From the NCBI RefSeq assembly GCF_000439375.1, contig NZ_ATMI01000002.1:1-64000 (forward strand): DNA of 64,000 nucleotides, in the 5' to 3' direction. A model generated the notes under the pieces. That model was not told the origin of the DNA, did not search any database, and saw only the letters and a list, made by a program, of their open reading frames with translations. Shown here in pieces: positions 30,292-40,214 of the stretch. The position numbers and the translations under genes were made by a program. Within the stretch, counting starts at the first letter, position 1; every line of letters starts with the position of its first letter. The DNA is from Tatumella saanichensis (GTDB lineage: Bacteria > Pseudomonadota > Gammaproteobacteria > Enterobacterales > Enterobacteriaceae).

Positions 30292-30491
30292 AAAGAAAAT
30301 TGTTATGCTTAAGGGAATGCAGCAAGGAATTATTGCTACGGAAGGCGGCTGTGTTAGCTGGCAAAGGAATGCTTTATGTTCTAAAAACAGTAGTCCCTGG
30401 TGAGAAGTTATCAAAGACGCCACCGGAGGTATCAGTGGGAAAGGCTTCCTACTGCTATTGTTTCCATCGTTAAGTTAACCCGAGGTAACTC

Positions 30492-32522
30492 ATGAGCAAT
30501 CCGCCTGCGAGTGAAAAAGACAAAATCAACCCTGTGGTGTTTTACACCTCCGCTGGGCTGATTTTGTTGTTTTCCCTGATGACATTTTTCTTCAGTGACG
30601 CATCTGCAAGAATTATCCAATCCGCCGTAGACTGGGTATCGGCGACCTTCGGCTGGTACTACATGCTGGCAGCCACGCTATACATCGTATTTGTCTTGTA
30701 TATGGCAACCTCCCGTTATGGTGCCATCAAATTAGGACCCGAACACTCGAAACCTGAATTTAGCCTGATGAGCTGGGCCGCGATGCTGTTCGCCGCCGGT
30801 ATCGGTATCGACCTGATGTTCTTCTCGGTCGCCGAACCGGTAACGCAGTATATGCAGCCGCCGCAGGGCAGTGGCCAGACGCTGGAAGCCGCCCGTCAGG
30901 CGATGGTCTGGACGCTGTTCCACTACGGTGTGACCGGTTGGTCAATGTATGCCCTGATGGGGATTGCGCTGGGCTACTTTAGCTACCGCTATAACTTGCC
31001 ACTGACCATCCGTTCCGCGCTTTATCCAATCTTCGGTAAGCGGGTCAACGGACCTATTGGTCACACGGTAGATATCGCCGCGGTGGTGGGAACCATCTTT
31101 GGTATTGCTACCACCCTGGGTATCGGTGTGGTACAGCTGAACTATGGTCTTAACGTCTTGTTCCATATTCCAGACAGTTTGGGAACTAAAGCGGCGCTGA
31201 TCGTGCTGTCGGTAGTGATCGCCACTATCTCGGTGACTTCTGGGGTGGATAAAGGTATCCGTTTCCTGTCGGAACTGAACGTGCTGCTGGCACTGGGGCT
31301 GATCGTCTTCGTGCTGTGCTTCGGTCACACCAGTTTCCTGTTAAATGCACTGGTACTGAATGTCGGTGACTACATTAACCGTTTTATGGGCATGACTCTG
31401 GACACCTTTGCTTTTGACCGTCCGACCCAATGGATGAACAACTGGACGCTGTTCTTCTGGGCCTGGTGGGTTGCTTGGTCGCCGTTTGTCGGCCTGTTCT
31501 TGGCACGTATCTCTCGTGGACGTACCATCCGTGAATTCGTGCTCGGGACCCTGATCATTCCTTTTACCTTCACCCTGTTATGGTTGTCGGTGTTCGGGAA
31601 TGCGGCACTCTACGAGATCATTCACGGTAACGTTGCTTTTGCTCAGGACGTGCTGCAGCACCCAGAGCGCGGTTTCTATAACCTACTGGCACAGTATCCT
31701 GGCTTCACCTTCAGTGCGTCGGTAGCCACCATTACCGGTTTGCTGTTCTATGTGACCTCTGCGGACTCCGGGGCACTGGTTCTGGGTAACTTTACCTCGC
31801 GCCTGAAAGACATTAACAGCGATGCACCGAACTGGATCCGTATCTTCTGGTCCGTCGTGATCGGGGTACTGACCCTGGGCATGTTGATGGCTAACGGGAT
31901 TTCCGCGCTGCAAAGTACCACGGTGATTATGGGACTGCCGTTCAGCTTCGTGATCTTCTTTGTGATGGCAGGCCTGTATAAGTCCCTGAAAGTGGAAGAT
32001 TACCGTCGTGTCAGTGCCAGCCGTGATACCGCGCCGTATCTGGCCTCTGCCAATGACCGTCGTAGCTGGAAAAAGCGTCTGTCCCGTCTGATGAACTATC
32101 CGGGAGCGCGTTATACCCAGGAAATGTTGGACAATACCTGCTTCCCTGCGATGCAGGAAGTGGCCAAAGAGCTGGAGTTGCGCGGTGCGCAGGTGGTCTC
32201 TGAAAGCTTGCCACCGGAAGGGGATGAAACCCTTGGCCATCTGGCCCTGACGGTGAACTTGGGTGAAGAGCAGAACTTTGTCTATGAAATCTGGCCGCAG
32301 AAATACTCGATCCCAGGATTTACTTATCGTGCACGCAGCGGTAAGTCGAGCTACTATCGTCTGGAAACTTTTTTACTGGAAGGTAGCCAGGGTAACGATT
32401 TAATGGACTACAGTAAGGAGCAGGTGATCATTGATATCCTTGATCAATATGAACGCCATCTGAACTTTATCCATTTGCACCGGGAAGCGCCGGGAAATCA
32501 CATCAATTTTCCTCACCTCTGA
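30492..32522 (+). CDS. betT: high-affinity choline transporter BetT
   Basis: 676 residues. Proton-driven choline symporter of the BCCT family. Twelve transmembrane helices cover about 15-500, with the BCCT tryptophan-rich segment WTLFFWAWWVAWSPFVGLFLARISRGR (about 316-342). A long cytoplasmic C-terminal domain (about 510-676) is typical of BetT and involved in osmotic activation in related proteins. Divergent from betI with the shared operator. A clear terminator follows at 32566. Confidence 0.96.
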   Translation: MSNPPASEKDKINPVVFYTSAGLILLFSLMTFFFSDASARIIQSAVDWVSATFGWYYMLAATLYIVFVLYMATSRYGAIKLGPEHSKPEFSLMSWAAMLFAAGIGIDLMFFSVAEPVTQYMQPPQGSGQTLEAARQAMVWTLFHYGVTGWSMYALMGIALGYFSYRYNLPLTIRSALYPIFGKRVNGPIGHTVDIAAVVGTIFGIATTLGIGVVQLNYGLNVLFHIPDSLGTKAALIVLSVVIATISVTSGVDKGIRFLSELNVLLALGLIVFVLCFGHTSFLLNALVLNVGDYINRFMGMTLDTFAFDRPTQWMNNWTLFFWAWWVAWSPFVGLFLARISRGRTIREFVLGTLIIPFTFTLLWLSVFGNAALYEIIHGNVAFAQDVLQHPERGFYNLLAQYPGFTFSASVATITGLLFYVTSADSGALVLGNFTSRLKDINSDAPNWIRIFWSVVIGVLTLGMLMANGISALQSTTVIMGLPFSFVIFFVMAGLYKSLKVEDYRRVSASRDTAPYLASANDRRSWKKRLSRLMNYPGARYTQEMLDNTCFPAMQEVAKELELRGAQVVSESLPPEGDETLGHLALTVNLGEEQNFVYEIWPQKYSIPGFTYRARSGKSSYYRLETFLLEGSQGNDLMDYSKEQVIIDILDQYERHLNFIHLHREAPGNHINFPHL

Positions 32523-32565
32523 GGAGCATTGACCCGACATCGATAACGTCGGTCGTCTCCCACAG

Positions 32566-32589
32566 CGGGGCCATTCGGCCCCGTTTCTT
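32566..32589 (+). terminator. betT terminator
   Basis: CGGGGCC, loop ATT, CGGCCCCG then TTTCTT, 44 bases after the betT stop. Confidence 0.75.
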
Positions 32590-32636
32590 ACGGTTTCCTG
32601 TGTTGCCTGTCCTGTGAACTGCATCAGGGAGATGTA

Positions 32637-34061
32637 ATGCAAAAAATCCTCAGTACCTTTCTGCCGTTGTACACCACCACATTGCTGATGCTGCTGGGAT
32701 CCGGCCTGCTGACGACCTATGTTTCATTGCGTCTGGCGCATGAGCAGGTGAGTGGCACGCTGATTGGTCTTATTACCGCAGCGAACTATATCGGACTGGT
32801 GGTTGGCGGCAAGGTTGGTCACAACCTGATTGCCCGTGTTGGTCATATCCGAGCTTATGTGGCCTGTGCTGGTATCATTACCGCTTCGGTGATCGGTCAC
32901 GGCCTGACCGACTATGTGCCGGTGTGGATTGTGCTGCGCTTTATCATCGGTCTATGCATGATGAGTCAGTATATGGTGCTGGAAAGCTGGCTGAACGATC
33001 AGGCAGAGTCTGATCAGCGCGGCGTGATTTTTGGGCTATATATGGTGGCGACCTATCTCGGATTGTCGGCAGGGCAGATTATCCTGACCGTGGAAACGGG
33101 TTTTGGCATGGTGCCGTTACTGATCGTGGCACTCTGTTTTGCTCTCTGCCTGGTACCGATAGCGCTGACTACCCGAACCAAAGTGCAGCCGATGTCACCG
33201 GCACCGCTGGAACTGGGTTACTTTCTGAAAAATATCCCGAAAATTTTGGTGATTATCCTAGTGGTTGGCATGGTGATCGGTGCCTTCTACGGGATGGCCC
33301 CGGTCTATGCAAGTCAGATGGGCTTATCCACCTCACAGACCGGTGTGTTTATGGCGGCCACCATATTTGCCGGGCTGGTGGTGCAGTTCCCGCTGAGCTG
33401 GTTATCAGACCGTTATCAGCGTAGCCGCCTGCTCTACTTTGCGGTGATCCTGTTTGCGCTGGCTTCGCTGCCGCTGGCGTTTATGAAGCACCTTAGTTTT
33501 GCTGCCATTATCGGAATTTCCTTCGTGGTCAGCATGATGCAGTTTGCGCTTTATCCGCTGGCGGTGGCGATGGCCAATGATCGCATTGTGGCAGAGCGTC
33601 GTGTCTCCCTGACTGCCTGTCTGCTGATGTCCTACGGCATCGGTGCCAGTATCGGCCCGTTATTGGTCGGTGCGGTGATGCAGCCACTGGGCGGCAATAT
33701 GCTGTACCTGTTTTTTGCACTCTGTGGGGCGATGATCATTGCGCTGACTTGGTTCAGAAGTCCGGTACCGAAAGCGATGCGTGATAATCAGGTACCGCAC
33801 GTGCCGCTGACCGATGGTCTGGTGAGTTCGCCGCTAACGGCGGCCTTGAACCCAACCTTGGATGAAGAGGATATCCAGAATAGCATGGTCAATACTGACG
33901 AGGAGTTCCCGGCAGCGGAATCCCCTGCTGACGGAGAGCCGAGTGAAGCTCAACAGGCTGGCCACGGTGACAGCCTGTCAGAACCGCATTCAGATGCGGC
34001 GGAAAGTACTGAGGCTGAGCAGGAGACACCGGTCTCACGGCCCCCACCGACCATTCCTTAA
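32637..34061 (+). CDS. YcaD-type MFS transporter with acidic C-terminal tail
   Basis: 474 residues. Twelve hydrophobic segments cover residues 8-378, with MFS motif A-like SWLSDRYQRSRLL between helices 8 and 9 and VLESWLNDQAESDQRG in the first half, resembling the YcaD subgroup. Substrate is unknown. The last ~95 residues are a non-membrane tail rich in Glu, Asp, Ser and Pro, which the E. coli YcaD protein does not have. It has its own terminator and may be independent of betT. Confidence 0.8.
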   Translation: MQKILSTFLPLYTTTLLMLLGSGLLTTYVSLRLAHEQVSGTLIGLITAANYIGLVVGGKVGHNLIARVGHIRAYVACAGIITASVIGHGLTDYVPVWIVLRFIIGLCMMSQYMVLESWLNDQAESDQRGVIFGLYMVATYLGLSAGQIILTVETGFGMVPLLIVALCFALCLVPIALTTRTKVQPMSPAPLELGYFLKNIPKILVIILVVGMVIGAFYGMAPVYASQMGLSTSQTGVFMAATIFAGLVVQFPLSWLSDRYQRSRLLYFAVILFALASLPLAFMKHLSFAAIIGISFVVSMMQFALYPLAVAMANDRIVAERRVSLTACLLMSYGIGASIGPLLVGAVMQPLGGNMLYLFFALCGAMIIALTWFRSPVPKAMRDNQVPHVPLTDGLVSSPLTAALNPTLDEEDIQNSMVNTDEEFPAAESPADGEPSEAQQAGHGDSLSEPHSDAAESTEAEQETPVSRPPPTIP

Positions 34062-34077
34062 GGCCATATCGACGTGC

Positions 34078-34114
34078 TGGCCGGGGGAGTATTTCTCCTC
34101 GGCCACGCTTTTTT
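34078..34114 (+). terminator. terminator after the MFS gene
   Basis: TGGCCG...GGAG, loop, CTCC..CGGCCA followed by a T run; the stem has a bulge. Confidence 0.75.
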
Positions 34115-34268
34115 CTGCTGCCATAAAGGGCGGTTTCGGCACAGTCTGCGGCCGTAAAGTTATTCTTAATTCATCATCAACTTCTTTATAAATATTCATT
34201 TTCAAACAGTAATAACAGGGCGTATGGTGTCAGCATTCCCGAGAAAATGAACGCCGTAAGGATCTGTT

Positions 34269-35645
34269 ATGACCGATTATGCATTATCCCTGAACCCCAC
34301 CACCGGTGAAGAAATAGCCCGTTATCCTTTCCAGAATGACGCCGACATCGAAGCCAGCCTGCAACGCAGTGCGACAGCGTTAAGCGAATGGCGTCTCAGC
34401 AGCATGGAGACCCGTGTGGCGGTGCTGCGTAAACTGGCAGAAACCCTGCGTGAGCGTTGCCAAGAACTGGCGGAAATGATGACCCTAGAAATGGGTAAAC
34501 CTATTGCTCAGGCCCGCGGCGAAGTGAACAAATGTGCTCAGGTCTGTGACTGGTATGCCGAGCATGGCCCAGCGGTTCTAGCCGCTCAGCCGACCCAGGT
34601 TGAAAACCAGCAGGCGTGGCAGGAATTCCGTCCACTGGGCATTATCCTTGCGGTGATGCCGTGGAACTTCCCGTACTGGCAAGTGCTGCGCGGTGCTGCA
34701 GGTATGCTGCTGGCGGGTAACACCTATATCCTGAAACATGCGCCTAATGTGATGGGCTGTGCCACCCTGATGCGCGATGTGATGGATTCTGTTGGTTTCC
34801 CAGCAGGCACGTTTGAGTTGTTGAACGTGGATAACGACGGTGTTTCTACGTTGATTAAAGACCCACGTGTGGCGGCAGTGGCTGTGACCGGTAGTGTCCG
34901 TGCCGGGGCGGCGATTGCGACCCAGGCGGGAGCGGCACTGAAGAAAACCGTACTGGAACTGGGCGGCTCCGATCCTTTCATCGTGTTGGCCGATGCTAAC
35001 CTCGACGAAGCGGTTAAAGCGGCAGTAGTCGGTCGTTACCAGAACACCGGACAGGTGTGCATGGCGGCGAAACGTTTCATTATCGAAGCCTCCATTGCGG
35101 AAGAATTCGAAGCTCGCTTCACTGCCGCCGTTAAGGCCCTGAAAATGGGTGATCCGCTGGACGAAGCTAACTACCTGGGGCCGATGGCACGTTATGATCT
35201 GCGTGACGAACTGCACAATCAGGTTCAAGAAAGTCTTCAGCAGGGGGCCCGTCTGGTGTGCGGTGCTGAGAAAGTGGAAGGTGTAGGTAACTACTACGCA
35301 CCGACTATCTTGGCCGATGTAACGGAATCAATGACGGTTTTCCGCCAAGAGATCTTTGGCCCGGTCGCAGCACTGATCACCGCCAAAGATGCGGACCACG
35401 CGCTGGAATTGGCGAACAACAGTGAGTTTGGTCTGAGCGCCACGGTATGGACGGCTGACGAAGCGGTAGCCGATCACTTTGCGGCGACCCTGGAAACCGG
35501 AGCAGTGTTTATCAACGGTTACGGTGCATCTGACCCACGTGTCACCATCGGTGGGGTGAAGAAAAGCGGCTACGGCCGTGAGCTGAACCACTTCGGTTTA
35601 CATGAATTCTGTAACATTCAGACCGTATGGCGCAACCGCCGTTAA
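34269..35645 (+). CDS. sad: NAD+-dependent succinate semialdehyde dehydrogenase Sad
   Basis: 458 residues (E. coli Sad/YneI 462). Oxidises succinate semialdehyde, the product of GABA transamination, to succinate. VLELGGSDPF carries the general-base Glu230 and YQNTGQVCMAAKRF the catalytic Cys264. PWNFPYWQVLRG, KHAPNVMGCA and FGLHEFCNIQTVW are shared with Sad rather than GabD. Upstream of gabR/gabTP in its own unit, closed by the hairpin at 35658; with gabT it completes GABA to succinate. Confidence 0.94.
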   Translation: MTDYALSLNPTTGEEIARYPFQNDADIEASLQRSATALSEWRLSSMETRVAVLRKLAETLRERCQELAEMMTLEMGKPIAQARGEVNKCAQVCDWYAEHGPAVLAAQPTQVENQQAWQEFRPLGIILAVMPWNFPYWQVLRGAAGMLLAGNTYILKHAPNVMGCATLMRDVMDSVGFPAGTFELLNVDNDGVSTLIKDPRVAAVAVTGSVRAGAAIATQAGAALKKTVLELGGSDPFIVLADANLDEAVKAAVVGRYQNTGQVCMAAKRFIIEASIAEEFEARFTAAVKALKMGDPLDEANYLGPMARYDLRDELHNQVQESLQQGARLVCGAEKVEGVGNYYAPTILADVTESMTVFRQEIFGPVAALITAKDADHALELANNSEFGLSATVWTADEAVADHFAATLETGAVFINGYGASDPRVTIGGVKKSGYGRELNHFGLHEFCNIQTVWRNRR

Positions 35646-35657
35646 TCGCTGAAATAG

Positions 35658-35682
35658 GCCCTGTCATTGACAGGGCTTTTTT
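35658..35682 (+). terminator. sad terminator
   Basis: GCCCTGTC, loop, TGACAGGGC then TTTTTT, 13 bases after the sad stop and just past the end of the convergent gabR. Confidence 0.88.
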
Positions 35683-37195
35683 AACTGTCTGACCCGTTTG
35701 CCGGGCGCAGCCGGCACAGTCCGGCATTGATCAGGCACTGACGTAATAAGTTAAACGCCGTAAAGATCTGTTTTTCATCTACGCAGGCATATCCTAGTAG
35801 TAATCCCCGCTTTTTCTGACGATGCATATAATATTGCGATAATGGCCGGACACTGACTCCTTTGCGCAGAGCATCGCGGGCAATCGCCACATCATCACTT
35901 TTATCCGGTAAGGTCATCACCAGATGTAACCCCGCATCATGCTGATAGGGGGGCATAAACGCCTCTCCCAGATAGCGCTGGATCAGACCCAGTAGAAATT
36001 TGCGCCGTTGGTTATACAACAGCCGCATACGACGAATATGGGCGGCATAGTGGCCTTGACTGATAAACTCAGACACCGTGCGCTGCATCAGCAGGTGGCC
36101 GCCACGGTACAACTCGGCCGCCGCGGTGCGCAGCGGTGCTTGTAAGTTTTTCGGCACCACCAAATAGCCGATACGCAGCGCCGGGTAGAGGGTTTTACTG
36201 AAGGTGCCCATATAGAGTACCGGCGCATCCTCCTCTAATCCTTGAAGAGAGGGATAGGGACTGCCAGAGAAACGAAACTCACTGTCATAGTCATCCTCAA
36301 CTATCCAAAAGCGATGACGGCGGGCCATGGCCAGCAGCGTTTGTCGACGACTGAGGCTGAGATGTCCCCCCAGCGGATATTGGTGCGATGGCGTGACAAA
36401 CACCAGTTTTGGGGCAGGTCGACGGGCGCTAATTTCAGGGATGATACCTTGATCATCGACCGGTACCGCATGGACATCCAGTCCATTCATCCGCAGTAAA
36501 TTTCGAGTTCCCCAATAGCCGGGCTCTTCAATCCATACCGGATCAGATTGATCACAAAGAACCCGCGACACCAGATCGACTGCCTGGTGGATCCCTTCAG
36601 TAATGATGATCTGATCCGCATCGGCACGTATCGAACGCGCAACGCGCAGGTATTCCGCCAGAGCCTGACGCAGATAACGACATCCTCCCTCGTTACTGTA
36701 AATCAGCTGTACTGGGTCCGGTTGTTGACTCAGTTTGGCTTGGATCTTACTCAGGGTTTTATGGGGGAAGGCGGTCACATCCGGCGCGCCAGCGACAAAG
36801 GCCCCCCATTGAAAAGGGGAGGCGGTGGCATAGCCGAGCAACGCCGCGCCCCGCGAGGAGAGACTAGGGGGCAGTTGCTGCTCACCAGCGGTCAGCCCAT
36901 CTGGCAAGGCGCTGTTTAGGCAGAACTCCGGCAGGGTTTTTGCCACCCTAGTGCCGCTGCCGGTACGCGAGGTGACATAGCCCTCCGCCAGCAGGCTGTC
37001 GTAGGCATTCAAGACGGTATTACGGGACACTCCTAGCTCTTTCGCCAGGTCGCGGGTTGACGGCAAACGTGTCTCTGGGGGAAAAACCCCATCAATTATG
37101 GCCTGCTGTAATGCCCGTAACAGCCGCTGATGCAGTTTCCCGTGACTGTCGAATTGCAGGCGCTCCAACAGGTGATCCGCGTAAAGTGTTCGCAA
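35681..37195 (-). CDS. gabR: GabR-like MocR/PdxR-type PLP regulator
   Basis: 504 residues. GntR-type winged helix (about 12-85; LPSTRDLAKELGVSRNTVLNAYDSLLAEGYV) fused to a class I aminotransferase-like domain (about 130-490) with the PLP Lys in GTFSKTLYPALRIGYLV. Such MocR regulators bind GABA and PLP to activate gabTD. It is divergent from gabT across 114 bases, so it most likely controls gabT-gabP. The symbol is by context; PdxR-like function cannot be fully excluded. Confidence 0.85.
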   Translation of the reverse strand: MRTLYADHLLERLQFDSHGKLHQRLLRALQQAIIDGVFPPETRLPSTRDLAKELGVSRNTVLNAYDSLLAEGYVTSRTGSGTRVAKTLPEFCLNSALPDGLTAGEQQLPPSLSSRGAALLGYATASPFQWGAFVAGAPDVTAFPHKTLSKIQAKLSQQPDPVQLIYSNEGGCRYLRQALAEYLRVARSIRADADQIIITEGIHQAVDLVSRVLCDQSDPVWIEEPGYWGTRNLLRMNGLDVHAVPVDDQGIIPEISARRPAPKLVFVTPSHQYPLGGHLSLSRRQTLLAMARRHRFWIVEDDYDSEFRFSGSPYPSLQGLEEDAPVLYMGTFSKTLYPALRIGYLVVPKNLQAPLRTAAAELYRGGHLLMQRTVSEFISQGHYAAHIRRMRLLYNQRRKFLLGLIQRYLGEAFMPPYQHDAGLHLVMTLPDKSDDVAIARDALRKGVSVRPLSQYYMHRQKKRGLLLGYACVDEKQIFTAFNLLRQCLINAGLCRLRPANGSDS

Positions 37196-37309
37196 TTGGT
37201 ACCTTCATTTAGATAGTAAATGGCACTAGAAACTACCCTAATTGGCAGGATAAATAAATGGAGTTTTATCACAAGAAAAGAACCATCAGATTAACGAGGC
37301 AGATACACC

Positions 37310-38566
37310 ATGAGTGACGCAACAAACTCCCTGAACCAACGCAAGCAAAACGCTCTGCCACGTGGCAATGCCGTGATGTGCGACTGGTATGCCAGCAAAG
37401 CTGAAAATGCGACCCTGACCGACACCGAAGGCCGTGATGTCATCGATTTTGCCGGCGGTATCGCGGTACTGAACACCGGCCACCGTCATCCGAAAGTGGT
37501 TGCGGCGGTAAAAGAACAGCTGGATAAGTTTACCCATACTGCGTTCCAAGTGGTGCCTTACGAGAGTTATATCTCGCTGGCTGAGCGCATCAATGCGCGT
37601 GCGCCAGTGGAAGGTCCGGCTAAAACGGCTTTCTTCTCAACCGGTGCTGAAGCGGTAGAAAATGCGGTGAAAATCGCCCGCAGCTACACCAACCGTCACG
37701 GTGTGATCACCTTCAATGCCTCTTTCCATGGCCGTACTATGATGACCATGGCGATGACCGGCAAAGTGGCCCCTTACAAGCAGGACTTTGGCCCGATGGT
37801 CCCGTCTGTGTTCCACGCCCGTTTCCCTGACGAGAAAACCGTTTCTGTGGAACAGGCACTGAACAGCCTTGATGATCTGTTCCATTGTGATATCGCCCCG
37901 CATAATGTGGCCGCGATCGTACTGGAGCCGGTACAGGGTGAAGGCGGCTTCCGCGTCACGCCACCGGCGTTTATGCGTGCGCTGCGTGAGCTGGCCGACA
38001 AACACGGTATTCTGTTAATTGCCGATGAAGTGCAAACCGGATTTGGCCGTACCGGTAAGTTGTTTGCTATGGAAAATTATGATGTTAAGCCTGACATCAT
38101 CACCATGGCGAAGAGCTTGGCCGGTGGTTTCCCGTTATCCGCGGTCTGTGGCCGTGCAGAGGTGATGGATGCGCCAAACCCAGGCGGACTGGGTGGTACT
38201 TACGCGGGTAACCCGCTGTCTATCGCTGCGTCACACGCGGTACTGGACGTTATCGAAGAAGAGCAACTGTGTCAGCGTTCACAGCAACTGGGTAGCGAGC
38301 TGGTAAGTTGCCTGCAAGAGGTGCAAACTGCCTGTCCGGCTATCAGCGAAATCCGTGGACTCGGCTCCATGGTCGCGCTAGAACTGAGCAGTGCGGATGT
38401 TGCTCGTCAGGTGCAGTCCACGGCCATGGCTGCGGGGCTGTTACTGCTGACCTGTGGTCAGAAAGGTAACGTTATCCGTTTCCTGTACCCGCTGACTATC
38501 CCGACTGAGCAGTTCCGTCAGGGATTGACCATTCTGGTGCAAGCACTGAAACAGCACGCTGCCTAA
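37310..38566 (+). CDS. gabT: 4-aminobutyrate aminotransferase GabT
   Basis: 418 residues. PLP enzyme converting GABA and 2-oxoglutarate to succinate semialdehyde and glutamate. Class III aminotransferase: FFSTGAEAVENAVKIAR, SFHGRTMMTM, IADEVQTGFGRTG, and the PLP Lys268 in ITMAKSLAGGFP, the same number as in E. coli GabT. AGG at the ribosome-binding site lies in GAGGCAGATACACC upstream. First gene of the gabT-gabP pair, divergent from gabR. Confidence 0.95.
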   Translation: MSDATNSLNQRKQNALPRGNAVMCDWYASKAENATLTDTEGRDVIDFAGGIAVLNTGHRHPKVVAAVKEQLDKFTHTAFQVVPYESYISLAERINARAPVEGPAKTAFFSTGAEAVENAVKIARSYTNRHGVITFNASFHGRTMMTMAMTGKVAPYKQDFGPMVPSVFHARFPDEKTVSVEQALNSLDDLFHCDIAPHNVAAIVLEPVQGEGGFRVTPPAFMRALRELADKHGILLIADEVQTGFGRTGKLFAMENYDVKPDIITMAKSLAGGFPLSAVCGRAEVMDAPNPGGLGGTYAGNPLSIAASHAVLDVIEEEQLCQRSQQLGSELVSCLQEVQTACPAISEIRGLGSMVALELSSADVARQVQSTAMAAGLLLLTCGQKGNVIRFLYPLTIPTEQFRQGLTILVQALKQHAA

Positions 38567-38586
38567 CAGACGTTCTGGATAATAGG

Positions 38587-38611
38587 CTCCGGGGATCGTT
38601 CCTCCCCGGAG
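38587..38611 (+). promoter_or_regulatory. stem-loop between gabT and gabP
   Basis: CTCCGGGG, loop ATCGTTCCT, CCCCGGAG: a strong 8-bp stem without a following T run. It could protect gabT mRNA or attenuate gabP. Confidence 0.4.
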
Positions 38612-38691
38612 TGATAAGCATCACTTCCCGATCAACCGCGGGGCACCGTCCACAGAGGTGACTCCGACAAAAAACTATTATGAGGGAATTC

Positions 38692-40089
38692 ATGAGCGTG
38701 ACTTCTTCTGGTACAGACACTTTATCTCCGGGGCTGAAATCCCGCCATATCCGTATGCTCTCCATTGCTGGAGTGATCGGTGCTGGCTTATTCGTCGGGT
38801 CAGGGCATGCGATTGCCGAAGCTGGCCCGGCAGTACTGATCGCCTACCTGATCGCGGGCGGTCTGGTGGTTATGATTATGCGGATGCTGGCTGAAATGGC
38901 CGTTAGCACCCCTGATTCAGGTTCATTTTCAACCTATGCACAGAAGGCCCTCGGTCGCTGGGCTGGTTTTACCATCGGTTGGCTGTACTGGTGGTTCTGG
39001 GTACTGGTTATCCCCCTAGAGGCCAATGCTGCCGCCACCATCCTCAACAGCTGGTTTCCGCAGGTCGCCATCTGGGAGTTTACCTTGGTTATCACCCTAT
39101 TACTGACCGCCAGTAACCTGTTCAGCGTTAAACATTACGGTGAATTTGAGTTCTGGCTGGCGCTGGTGAAAGTGGTCGCCATTGTGGCATTCCTGGTGGT
39201 GGGGTGTATCGCTATCTTCGGTCTGATCCCAAGCAGTAAAGTCAGTGGCATGTCGCACCTGTACGATACCGGTGGCTTTATGCCTCACGGTTTTGGTGCA
39301 GTGTTGGCAGCAGTACTGACCACCATGTTCTCGTTTATGGGTACCGAAATTGTGACCATTGCGGCGGCAGAGTCGAAAAACCCAGGTCGTGAAATCTCTC
39401 GTGCCACTAACTCGGTGATCTGGCGTATCTCGCTGTTCTATCTGCTGTCGATCCTGTTTATCGTCTCGCTGGTGCCGTGGAATACCCCGGACCTGGCCAA
39501 TAAAGGATCTTATCAGACAGTGCTGGAACTGATCGGTATCCCGCATGCCCGTCTGATTGTAGACATTGTGGTTCTGACGGCGGTTTGTAGCTGCCTGAAC
39601 TCGGCACTTTATACCTCTTCTCGTATGCTCTACTCACTGGCAAAACGTAAAGATGCGCCAGCAGTAGCAGGGAAAACCAGTGGTAGCGGTACCCCATGGG
39701 CGGCGGTATTACTGTCTACCGCTGCCGCATTCCTGGCGGTATTTGCCAACTACTTTGCCCCTGCGGCGGTGTTTGATTTCCTGCTTGCCAGTTCTGGAGC
39801 CATTGCGTTACTGGTCTACTTGGTGATTGCGCTGTCTCATTTAGTGATGCGTAAACGTATGGAAGCTCGCGGGGAGTCACCGGACTACAAAATGTGGCTG
39901 TTCCCGGGTCTGACCTACGCCATCATCGTGGTTATCGTCGGTATTCTCTGTGCTATGTTGTTTATGCCGGATCATCGCAGCGAAATTATCGCGACGGGCA
40001 TCCTGGCCGTGCTTGTGGTACTGTCCGGTCTGCTGGTGCATCGCCGCCAATACAGCAGTAAGGGAGTGTTGCAGCAAACTCGTAGCTAA
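38692..40089 (+). CDS. gabP: GABA permease GabP
   Basis: 465 residues from the ATG at 38692, which has GAGGG 5 to 9 bases upstream; an in-frame ATG at 38680 lies before that site. Twelve-helix APC-superfamily amino-acid permease: LKSRHIRMLSIAGVIGAGLFVGSG, AGPAVLIAYLIAGGLVVMIMRML, the SFMGTEIVTIAAAESKNP loop, and SALYTSSRMLYSLAKR. All resemble GabP. Downstream of gabT, so GABA uptake and catabolism are linked. Confidence 0.93.
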   Translation: MSVTSSGTDTLSPGLKSRHIRMLSIAGVIGAGLFVGSGHAIAEAGPAVLIAYLIAGGLVVMIMRMLAEMAVSTPDSGSFSTYAQKALGRWAGFTIGWLYWWFWVLVIPLEANAAATILNSWFPQVAIWEFTLVITLLLTASNLFSVKHYGEFEFWLALVKVVAIVAFLVVGCIAIFGLIPSSKVSGMSHLYDTGGFMPHGFGAVLAAVLTTMFSFMGTEIVTIAAAESKNPGREISRATNSVIWRISLFYLLSILFIVSLVPWNTPDLANKGSYQTVLELIGIPHARLIVDIVVLTAVCSCLNSALYTSSRMLYSLAKRKDAPAVAGKTSGSGTPWAAVLLSTAAAFLAVFANYFAPAAVFDFLLASSGAIALLVYLVIALSHLVMRKRMEARGESPDYKMWLFPGLTYAIIVVIVGILCAMLFMPDHRSEIIATGILAVLVVLSGLLVHRRQYSSKGVLQQTRS

Positions 40090-40108
40090 AGCTGCTGGAG
40101 AAGTTTCA

Positions 40109-40140
40109 AGCCGCAGGCACTTCGCCTGCGGCTTTGTTGT
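40109..40140 (+). terminator. gabP terminator
   Basis: AGCCGCAGGC, loop ACTTC, GCCTGCGGCT then TTGTTGT; 20 bases after the gabP stop. Confidence 0.8.
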
Positions 40141-40214
40141 ATTACGGGGAACTCCCTCGCAACGTTAATCACGGTTAAGGCCGGAGAGAAAGCGTCTCCG
40201 GAACAGGAGATGTT

